Assembly (NCBI GenBank): GCA_050485905.1
Contig: JBJHCH010000106.1
Span: 1-13,320, forward strand
Origin: JAWLCA01 sp050485905
Lineage (GTDB): Bacteria > Pseudomonadota > Alphaproteobacteria > Rhodobacterales > Rhodobacteraceae
DNA length: 13,320 nt
Reading direction: 5' to 3'
The notes under the pieces were generated by a model, which was not told where the DNA came from, searched no databases, and saw only the letters and a program-made list of their open reading frames with translations. Position 1 is the first letter of the stretch; every line of letters starts with the position of its first letter. Positions 6,112 to 12,032 of the stretch are shown here, piece by piece. The position numbers and the translations under genes are program-made.

Positions 6112-6918
6112 TCACGCATCCCGCGCCATGATCCAGTCCACTTCCGGTGCGGCGACGAAGCGCCATTTTCGCAGCGGGCCGGCCATGACGTTCAGATAGT
6201 AGAGTTCAAACCCGTACGGAGCGCCGCAGGGGTGGTGCCCGCGGGGGACGAGGACGACGTCGCCGTCCTTCACCGCCATGGTCTCGTCCAGGCTGCCGTC
6301 GTCGGTGTAGACGCGCTGAACCGCAAAGCCAGACGCTGGGTTCAGGCGGTGGTAGTAGGTCTCTTCCAGATAGGTAATGCGCGGAAAGTCGTCCTCATCA
6401 TGCCGGTGACTTGGGTAGGAGGACCAGTGGCCGGCCGGGGTGAAGACCTCTGTCACCAGCAGACTATCGGCGTAGTCCTCGTGCTCCATCGCGATATTGT
6501 TGATGTGACGCCTGTTGGTGCCCCGCCCGCGCTCGGTCAGGGTGATGCCCTCGGGCCCGACGCGGCGGGCGGGATGCCCGCCGTGGCCGGGGGCGGAGCA
6601 GACGGCGAGGACGCAGTCCGTCTCTGCCGTCGCCTGCCAGTCCGTGCCGTTCGGCAAGTAGAGACAGTGCGGCGGGGTCTTCTCGAACACATCCATCCGG
6701 TCGCCAAGCACCCCCCAGTCCTGCGCCGCGCCCTGAATCCGGGCCTTTCCCTCGACAATAACCAGGATCACCTCATTCTCGCCGGTCGCCTCGGCCGCCT
6801 GCTCACCCGCCTGCAGCCGGTACAGAGCAAAGCCGACGTAACGCCAGCCTGCCGATCCCGGCGTGATGTCATGCACCTTGCCGTGGCGGCCCGAAGGTTT
6901 GCGCAGCAGATCGGTCAC
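6112..6918 (-). CDS. iolB: 5-deoxy-glucuronate isomerase (IolB family)
   Basis: A 268-residue cupin-fold enzyme of the KduI/IolB family. IolB converts 5-deoxy-D-glucuronate to 5-dehydro-2-deoxy-D-gluconate in myo-inositol breakdown. Length is full for the family. The metal-site region is intact: SSYPSHRHDEDD (166-177, ligands probably His171 and His173), YLEETYYHRLNP (183-194, probably Glu186) and VPRGHHPCGAPYG (224-236, probably His229), followed by ELYYLNVMAGP. The start is GTG at 6918-6916, preceded by GAGGAG six bases upstream; no better ATG exists nearby. It lies 78 bases after ubiB on the same strand with no clear terminator between, and 143 bases before rpiR. No other inositol gene (iolC, D, E, G) is in the window, so it may complete a pathway encoded elsewhere. 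Confidence 0.94.
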   Translation of the reverse strand: MTDLLRKPSGRHGKVHDITPGSAGWRYVGFALYRLQAGEQAAEATGENEVILVIVEGKARIQGAAQDWGVLGDRMDVFEKTPPHCLYLPNGTDWQATAETDCVLAVCSAPGHGGHPARRVGPEGITLTERGRGTNRRHINNIAMEHEDYADSLLVTEVFTPAGHWSSYPSHRHDEDDFPRITYLEETYYHRLNPASGFAVQRVYTDDGSLDETMAVKDGDVVLVPRGHHPCGAPYGFELYYLNVMAGPLRKWRFVAAPEVDWIMARDA

Positions 6919-6996
6919 GACTTGCTCCTCTCGTCGAATTTCCAGTTCTCATTCTCGGGGCAACCGTGGATCGGTAACCCAATCAACTTCCCGACC

Positions 6997-8526
6997 CTAG
7001 AGCAGGCTTCCGATCCACACGCCAGCACCGGTCAGTGCGGCCCCCAGAATGACCCATCCCATCGGCCGGAGACGCGATTGAGGCGCCGGCAGAGGCTGCG
7101 GGCTGGATTGCCGAATGAGTTCGGCCTCGACCACCACCGGCAGCTTGGGCGAAAAGCGCGCCAGCACGCGTGCGGTGCGGACAAGATCGCGCAGCGTCGC
7201 CTGCGGGCCGATATTCTCGCGGATGTAGCCTTCGACGATCGGACGGGCGACCTCCCAGATGTTGATCTGGGGGTTGAGCGAACGGGCGACGCCCTCGACC
7301 ACGACCATCGTTCGTTGCAGAAGGATCAACTCGGTCCGGGTTTCCATGCCGAAACGCTCGGTCACCTCGAACAGGTAGTTCAGCAGGCGGGCCATCGAGA
7401 TGTGCGTTGCGTCCATTCCGAAGATCGGCTCGCCCACGGATCGCAGGGCGCGGGCGAACTCGTCGATGTCGCGGTCCGCGGGCACATAGCCTGCCTCGAA
7501 GTGCACCTCGGCAACGCGACGGTAGTCCTTGCGGATGAATCCGAACAGGATCTCGGCATAGACACGGCGGGTGTATTCGTCGATCCTGCCCATGATCCCG
7601 AAATCGACCGCAATGATATCGCCGTTCTCCGCTACCTTCAGGTTTCCCTGGTGCATGTCGGCGTGGAAGTAGCCGTCGCGCAGGGCGTGGCGCAGGAACA
7701 GTTGCAGCACCCGCTCACTCAACAGCTTGCGGTCGTGGCCGGCGGCATCCAGCGCCTCGTTTTCGCCCAGCGGCACGCCCTCGGCCCAGGCAAGGGTCAT
7801 CACGTTGCGGCTGGACAGGAACCATTGCGGCTTCGGAACTTGAAATCCTTCGTCCCGCGCGGTGTTCGCGGCGAACTCCGCGGCGGCGGCGCATTCCATG
7901 CGCAGGTCCAGTTCTCCCATCACAACGCCCTCGAAATGGGCGATCACGTCGGTCGGGCGCAGCCGGCGCGTTCCGGGAAGCATCGCCTCGATGATCCAGG
8001 CCGCCAGATAGAAGGCGTCGATATCCTTGCGAAAGGCGCGCTCTATGTTCGGGCGCAATACCTTCACCGCGACCTTCTCGCCGGTCGCGGCTAGGTGTGC
8101 GCTGTGGACCTGTGCGATCGACGCCGCCGCGACGGGTTCGGAGAAGTCGGTGAAGAGCGTGAGGACCGGCCGCTCCAGTTCCTCGGCGATCATCCGCTGT
8201 GCGACAGCCGAGGGGAAGGGCGGCAGCTTGTCCTGAAGATAGCGCAACTGGTCGGCCAGTTCCTCGCCCACCACATCAGGGCGGGTGGACAGGATCTGAC
8301 CAAACTTTATGTAGGCGGGACCGAGCGCAGTCAGCGCCCGCGTCGCGGGCGGCAGCGCCGGATCGCCCTTGAGGCCCAGCCACTTGAACGGCCAGCCGAG
8401 GATGCGTGCCAGAACCCGCAGTCTCGGGGGGGCGCGAAACGCCTCCAGCACCACGCCCATCGCGCCGGTGCGCTCCAGCGTCGCGCCGGTGCGGATCAGG
8501 CGCCAGATGTTGTGCGGGCCGCGCAT
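6997..8526 (-). CDS. ubiB: UbiB-family protein, atypical kinase/ATPase for ubiquinone biosynthesis
   Basis: A 509-residue member of the UbiB/ADCK family, atypical kinase-like ATPases needed for coenzyme Q synthesis at the inner membrane (older annotations call it 2-polyprenylphenol 6-hydroxylase). The invariant KxGQ motif is at 74-77 (KFGQ). The alanine-rich loop that replaces a kinase P-loop is VAAASIAQVH (132-141), the nucleotide-binding lysine is Lys155 in VAVKVLRP, the ExD motif is Glu205-Leu-Asp207, the catalytic loop reads HADMHQGN (288-295) and DFG is 308-310. A hydrophobic helix at 489-508 anchors the C-terminus. The start is ATG at 8526, one base after the ubiE stop, with GGAAG seven bases upstream inside ubiE; a longer frame to 8559 only overlaps ubiE. 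The catalytic loop has Gln where Pro (HPGN) is more usual. Confidence 0.95.
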   Translation of the reverse strand: MRGPHNIWRLIRTGATLERTGAMGVVLEAFRAPPRLRVLARILGWPFKWLGLKGDPALPPATRALTALGPAYIKFGQILSTRPDVVGEELADQLRYLQDKLPPFPSAVAQRMIAEELERPVLTLFTDFSEPVAAASIAQVHSAHLAATGEKVAVKVLRPNIERAFRKDIDAFYLAAWIIEAMLPGTRRLRPTDVIAHFEGVVMGELDLRMECAAAAEFAANTARDEGFQVPKPQWFLSSRNVMTLAWAEGVPLGENEALDAAGHDRKLLSERVLQLFLRHALRDGYFHADMHQGNLKVAENGDIIAVDFGIMGRIDEYTRRVYAEILFGFIRKDYRRVAEVHFEAGYVPADRDIDEFARALRSVGEPIFGMDATHISMARLLNYLFEVTERFGMETRTELILLQRTMVVVEGVARSLNPQINIWEVARPIVEGYIRENIGPQATLRDLVRTARVLARFSPKLPVVVEAELIRQSSPQPLPAPQSRLRPMGWVILGAALTGAGVWIGSLL

Positions 8527-8527
8527 G

Positions 8528-9277
8528 TCAGATCTTCCAGCCCGAATGCAGCGCAGCAACGCCCATGGACAGGTTGCGATACCTAACCTGCTCGAACCCG
8601 GCGTCGCGGATCATCTGCGCGAACGCCTCCTGATCGGGAAAGCGGCGGATCGATTCCACCAGATACTGGTAGCTCTCGCGGTCGCCGGTCACGACTTGTC
8701 CCATCGCCGGGATCACGTTGAAAGAATAGCGGTCATAGGCCCATTGCAGCGCGGAGTTAGGAAGCTGGCTGAATTCCAGCACCATCAACCGCCCGCCGGG
8801 GCGCAGGACACGAAACGCCTCGGCCAGCGCCTCCCCGATCCGCGTCACGTTCCGGATGCCAAAGCTGATCGTATAGACGTCGAAACTGCCGTCCGGAAAC
8901 GGCAGGGCCATCGCGTCGCCCACCACCCAGTCGAGCCGGTCGGCCAGAGCTTCGGCCCCGGCGCGTTTGCGCCCCTCGGCCAGCATGGATTCGGTCATGT
9001 CGCAGACCACGGCCCGCGCACCGGGCGCGCGCTTCAGGAAGCGAAAGGCGATGTCGCCGGTGCCGCCCGCCACATCCAGCAGGTGCTGGCCGTCGTGCGG
9101 GGCCAGCCAGTCCATCATCGCGTCCTTCCACAGCCGGTGGACGCCTGCACTCATCAGGTCGTTCATCAGGTTGTAGCGCGATGCAACGCGGGTGAATACG
9201 CCGTGCACCATGCCGGCCTTGGCGTCCTCCTCGACGGTCTGGTAGCCGAAATGGGTCTGCTTTCGCTCGTCGCTCAT
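8528..9277 (-). CDS. ubiE: Demethylmenaquinone/2-methoxy-6-polyprenyl-1,4-benzoquinol C-methyltransferase
   Basis: A 249-residue S-adenosylmethionine-dependent methyltransferase performing the C-methylation step of ubiquinone (and in some bacteria menaquinone) synthesis. The N-terminal family signature RYNLMNDLMSAGVHRLWKD (34-52) is intact, the SAM-binding motif I is LLDVAGGTGD (66-75), and the second signature RVLRPGGRLMVLEFS lies at 156-170. The C-terminal SMGVAALHSGWK is also typical. The start is ATG at 9277-9275 (MSDERKQTHFGY), preceded by purine-rich AGGACGGCAAGG; in-frame codons further upstream run into the divergent mutM gene and give an implausible N-terminus. It is the first gene of a ubiE-ubiB pair with a 1-base gap, so the two are co-expressed. 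Confidence 0.97.
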   Translation of the reverse strand: MSDERKQTHFGYQTVEEDAKAGMVHGVFTRVASRYNLMNDLMSAGVHRLWKDAMMDWLAPHDGQHLLDVAGGTGDIAFRFLKRAPGARAVVCDMTESMLAEGRKRAGAEALADRLDWVVGDAMALPFPDGSFDVYTISFGIRNVTRIGEALAEAFRVLRPGGRLMVLEFSQLPNSALQWAYDRYSFNVIPAMGQVVTGDRESYQYLVESIRRFPDQEAFAQMIRDAGFEQVRYRNLSMGVAALHSGWKI

Positions 9278-9307
9278 CGGGCCTTGCCGTCCTGTGAAGT
9301 GCCCCTT

Positions 9308-9335
9308 CTTATAGGGCGCGGGCGGGGGGTTACAA
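9308..9335 (-). promoter_or_regulatory. Candidate sigma-70-type promoter for ubiE-ubiB
   Basis: Read on the minus strand, TTGTAA (9335-9330) and TATAAG (9313-9308) are separated by 16 bases, a reasonable -35/-10 pair in the 85-base gap between divergent ubiE and mutM. Transcription would start about 25 bases upstream of the ubiE ATG. The mutM promoter must overlap this space but is not obvious. Confidence 0.45.
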
Positions 9336-9362
9336 TCCGCCGGGAACCCACAGGAGCCGCAC

Positions 9363-10238
9363 TTGCCCGAATTGCCAGAGGTCGAGACAGTTCGCCGCGG
9401 GCTGGTGCCGGTGATGGAGGGACAGGTTATCGCAAGGGCCGATGTTCGCCGGCCGGACCTGCGCTGGCCCCTGCCGGACCGGATGGCCGAACGGCTGACC
9501 GGCGCGCGGGTGGAGCGGCTGCGGCGGCGGTCGAAATACATTCTGGCCGACCTGTCCATCGGCGAGACGCTGATCGTGCATCTGGGCATGTCGGGGCGCA
9601 TCCTGATCTCGCGTCCCGGGGCCGCGATGGCCGTACGGGAGGTGCCGGGTGCGTTCCACCATGATCACCCGACCCCCGCAAAGCACGATCATGTCGTCTT
9701 CGACATGGGGTCGGGCGCGCGCGTGACCTTCAACGACGCGCGCCGCTTTGGCGCGATGGATCTGGTGGCGACCGGCGCGGCCGAGGGGCACCGGCTTCTG
9801 GCATCCCTTGGCCCCGAGCCTCTGGGCAACGCCTTCAACGAGGATTGGCTGATCGCCCGGATGCAGGGTCGCCGCAGCCCGGTCAAGGCCCTGCTGCTGG
9901 ATCAGCGCACGGTCGCGGGACTGGGCAACATCTATGTCTGCGAGGCGCTGCACCGCGCCGGGATCTCGCCAACGCGGCTGGCCGGCAGAGTCGCGACCGC
10001 GCGGGTGGCGTCGCTGGTCCCGATCATCCGCGATGTCCTGTCCGAGGCCATCGCGGCGGGCGGCTCTTCGCTGCGCGACTACCGCCAGACCGACGGGGAA
10101 CTCGGCTATTTCCAGCACACCTTTCGCGTCTACGGGCGCGAGGGGCAGCCCTGCGCGACGCCGGGTTGCGCCGGGGTCGTGCGCCGCGTCGTCCAATCTG
10201 GCCGGTCTTCGTTCTACTGCCCGGCCTGCCAGAGATAG
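9363..10238 (+). CDS. mutM: Formamidopyrimidine-DNA glycosylase (bifunctional glycosylase/AP lyase)
   Basis: A 291-residue base-excision repair enzyme that removes oxidised purines such as 8-oxoguanine and cuts the abasic site. The catalytic N-terminus is (M)PELPEVETVRRGL. Pro2 is the nucleophile and must follow the initiator, so the start is the TTG at 9363, preceded by CAGGAG six bases upstream. Other key residues are Glu3, Lys58 (Lys57 in mature numbering) in RRRSKYI, Asn189 in GLGNIYVCEAL, and the C-terminal zinc finger with Cys264, Cys269, Cys286, Cys289 and the DNA-contacting Arg281. It is longer than the E. coli enzyme (269), partly through a His-rich insertion at about 84-110 (FHHDHPTPAKHDH). 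It is divergent from ubiE and followed after 53 bases by the enoyl-CoA hydratase gene. Confidence 0.97.
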   Translation: MPELPEVETVRRGLVPVMEGQVIARADVRRPDLRWPLPDRMAERLTGARVERLRRRSKYILADLSIGETLIVHLGMSGRILISRPGAAMAVREVPGAFHHDHPTPAKHDHVVFDMGSGARVTFNDARRFGAMDLVATGAAEGHRLLASLGPEPLGNAFNEDWLIARMQGRRSPVKALLLDQRTVAGLGNIYVCEALHRAGISPTRLAGRVATARVASLVPIIRDVLSEAIAAGGSSLRDYRQTDGELGYFQHTFRVYGREGQPCATPGCAGVVRRVVQSGRSSFYCPACQR

Positions 10239-10291
10239 CTTGAACCATCCGACCGGGGTGTTACGACTTCCCGGGCGAAAGGAGACGCGAC

Positions 10292-11068
10292 ATGGCCTAT
10301 GAGACCCTGGTCGTCGAGACCAACGACCACGTATCCGTGATCCGCCTGAACCGGCCCGATGCGCTGAACGCGCTGAACGCGCAGCTGATGGCGGAACTCG
10401 CATCGGCCCTGGCGGCGGCGCAGGCCAACGAAAAGGTCCGCTGCATCGTTCTGACCGGGTCGGAAAAGGCGTTCGCTGCCGGTGCCGACATAAAGGAGAT
10501 GGCGGAGAAAAGCTTCGTCGATGTCTTTGCCGCCGATTTCTTCACCGCCGAGACCGACGCCATCCTGCGCGTGCGCAAGCCGATCATCGCCGCGGTATCG
10601 GGCTATGCGCTGGGGGGCGGGTGCGAACTGGCGATGATGTGCGACTTCATCATCGCATCCGACACGGCCAAGTTCGGCCAGCCAGAGATCAACCTGGGCG
10701 TCGTCGCCGGCATCGGGGGCACGCAGCGCCTGACCCGGCTGGTCGGTCGGTCGAAGTCGATGGACATGCATCTGACCGGGCGCTTCATGGACGCTGCCGA
10801 GGCAGAGCGGGCAGGGCTGGTCAGCCGGGTCGTTCCGGTGAAGAAGCTGATGGAAGAGGCGCTGGCCGCGGCGCAGAAGATCGCCGAGAAATCCGCCCTG
10901 ACCGTGATGGCGGTGAAGGAGGCCGTGAACCGGGCCGAGGAAACCAGCCTGCGCGAGGGGCTTCTGTTCGAACGCCGGCTGTTTCATGCCCTCTTTGCCA
11001 CCGAGGATCAGAAAGAGGGCATGGGCGCGTTTCTGGAAAAGCGCGAGCCGCAGTTCCGCGACCGCTGA
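10292..11068 (+). CDS. Enoyl-CoA hydratase (crotonase family)
   Basis: A 258-residue crotonase-fold enzyme, the standard length for short-chain enoyl-CoA hydratases, which add water to trans-2-enoyl-CoA in fatty-acid beta-oxidation. Both catalytic glutamates are present: Glu112 in GYALGGGCELAMMCD and Glu132 in FGQPEINLGVVAGIGG. The oxyanion-hole residues lie in AFAAGADIKEM (60-70) and around Gly109. With both acids in place, hydratase activity is more likely than the isomerase or hydrolase roles of relatives. ATG at 10292 has AAAGGAG seven bases upstream. It follows mutM by 53 bases and precedes rpsT by 97. This placement beside rpsT-dnaA recurs in Rhodobacterales, although no functional link is evident. 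Confidence 0.95.
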   Translation: MAYETLVVETNDHVSVIRLNRPDALNALNAQLMAELASALAAAQANEKVRCIVLTGSEKAFAAGADIKEMAEKSFVDVFAADFFTAETDAILRVRKPIIAAVSGYALGGGCELAMMCDFIIASDTAKFGQPEINLGVVAGIGGTQRLTRLVGRSKSMDMHLTGRFMDAAEAERAGLVSRVVPVKKLMEEALAAAQKIAEKSALTVMAVKEAVNRAEETSLREGLLFERRLFHALFATEDQKEGMGAFLEKREPQFRDR

Positions 11069-11095
11069 GCGCCATGTTTTTCTTTGTTCAGCCGG

Positions 11096-11123
11096 TTGAC
11101 TCGGCCCGGCACCCGCCTTAGAG
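11096..11123 (+). promoter_or_regulatory. Candidate sigma-70-type promoter for rpsT
   Basis: TTGACT (11096-11101) and TTAGAG (11118-11123) are separated by 16 bases, upstream of the rpsT start at 11166. The -35 element is a strong match and the -10 is weak, as is common in Rhodobacterales. It gives a leader of about 35-40 bases. Confidence 0.5.
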
Positions 11124-11165
11124 ACGCGGCTTCAGATTTACCCGAGACAAGACCGGAACGTAGCA

Positions 11166-11432
11166 ATGGCGAACACGCCCCAATCCAAGAAACGCGCGCG
11201 CCAGAATGATCGCCGTGCGTCCATCAACAAGGCGCGTCGGTCGCGGATTCGCACCTTCCTGCGCAAGGTGGAAGAGGCGATCGCGTCAGGCGATGCCGAC
11301 GTCGCCAAGACCGCCCTGCAGACCGCGCAGCCGGAACTTTCCCGTGGCGTGTCGAAGGGCGTGATGCACAAGAACACCGTGGCGCGGAAGATGTCGCGCC
11401 TGTCGGCCCGGGTCAAGGCACTGGCCGTCTGA
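11166..11432 (+). CDS. rpsT: 30S ribosomal protein S20
   Basis: An 88-residue basic protein matching bacterial S20, which binds 16S rRNA in the 30S subunit body. The sequence starts MANTPQSKKRARQNDRR, the classic S20 N-terminus, continues with INKARRSRIRTFLRKVEEAI, and ends in the conserved HKNTVARKMSRLSARVKAL. It has its own promoter candidate upstream and a strong intrinsic terminator 25 bases after the stop, so it is transcribed as a single gene and insulated from dnaA. Confidence 0.98.
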   Translation: MANTPQSKKRARQNDRRASINKARRSRIRTFLRKVEEAIASGDADVAKTALQTAQPELSRGVSKGVMHKNTVARKMSRLSARVKALAV

Positions 11433-11456
11433 CCAAGACCGATCTTCGAGACAGCG

Positions 11457-11490
11457 AAAAGGGCGCGCCGCTGGCGCGCCCTTTTCTTTT
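11457..11490 (+). terminator. Intrinsic terminator of rpsT
   Basis: A 13-bp perfect stem, AAAAGGGCGCGCC (11457-11469) with GGCGCGCCCTTTT (11473-11485), closes on a GCT loop and runs into TTTTCTTTT. This is a textbook rho-independent terminator and would also work weakly in the opposite direction because of its A-run. Confidence 0.95.
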
Positions 11491-11493
11491 CGC

Positions 11494-11630
11494 GAGTCTT
11501 CCGGTCGGTGCACAACTCTAGCGTGTTCATTTTGCATCGATTGCGGGATTCGCGGCAATCGCCTCCGAGTCAAGATCGAAGTTCTGTTGCGGGCTCGGCG
11601 GCGGCCGGGATAGCGTCATGAAAGCGATTC
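11494..11630. promoter_or_regulatory. Cluster of four GANTC sites upstream of dnaA
   Basis: GAGTC at 11494-11498, GATTC at 11547-11551, GAGTC at 11567-11571 and GATTC at 11626-11630. GANTC is the target of the alphaproteobacterial cell-cycle methyltransferase CcrM, and methylation state affects dnaA transcription in Caulobacter. No further GANTC was found from 11631 to the dnaA start. A regulatory role is inferred. Confidence 0.4.
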
Positions 11631-11852
11631 ACGTCGCCTGGGGGGACTTGACGCACGCGCGGGTCCGGACCGGTATCGGGTGGTTGTCTGCCAACACCAT
11701 CGCAGCCGGATCGGGACCGCGCCCGGGACGCCGTCGGCGGGCAAAGGGGGCTTTGCCTGCTATCGGAGAACCCGGCCGGGGCGCTGCCTAGCGCACCGAT
11801 GGTGCTGATCGTCCATTGAGAGGTTCGCTGACCGAAACGGTCCATGCGCAGT

Positions 11853-11864
11853 CGGAATATTCCG
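11853..11864. repeat. 12-bp palindrome CGGAATATTCCG flanked by CATGCGC repeats
   Basis: A perfect 12-bp palindrome about 170 bases upstream of dnaA, flanked by direct copies of CATGCGC at 11843-11849 and 11867-11873, 24 bases apart. The symmetry suggests a dimeric regulator site; no known motif is recognised. Confidence 0.4.
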
Positions 11865-12032
11865 GGCATGCGCCTGGTCTTGCGTGTCAGCGAGACGACC
11901 GACACGACCGCACCGGTTCTGCCCCGGTGAAGGATGCTGCCCGGCTATGTGACATCGTGCGATTGCGGAGGGCGCAAGCGGCCAGAACGGCGCGGGTGCC
12001 TCCGGTGATAAGAACGATAAAACGGGTCGGAA

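Larger units (their letters stand above)
11491..12032. other. rpsT-dnaA intergenic region; regulatory, no convincing gene
   Basis: These 542 bases precede dnaA. Frames within it give Arg/Pro-rich translations without family features. I see no match to the DnaA box TTATCCACA or close variants, and no AT-rich unwinding stretch, so this is probably not oriC. Four GANTC sites cluster at 11494-11630. Small inverted repeats lie at 11538-11561 (CGATTGC/GCAATCG), 11740-11757 (GGCAAAG/CTTTGCC), 11793-11805 (GCACC/GGTGC), 11853-11864 and 11963-11977 (TTGCG/CGCAA). The dnaA promoter must lie here, but no clear -35/-10 pair stands out. Confidence 0.6.

Noticed and set aside
6013..8094. 693-codon open frame on the plus strand opposite iolB and ubiB
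   Set aside because: It lies antisense to two clearly recognisable enzymes, has no family features, and is rich in Arg, His, Gln and Gly as expected for shadow frames in high-GC DNA.
9278..9601. Long N-terminal extension of ubiE
   Set aside because: It would overlap most of the divergent mutM N-terminus, and the normal UbiE N-terminus begins at 9277.
11491..12032. Chromosomal origin upstream of dnaA
   Set aside because: No DnaA-box cluster and no AT-rich unwinding element were seen; in alphaproteobacteria oriC is often not adjacent to dnaA.
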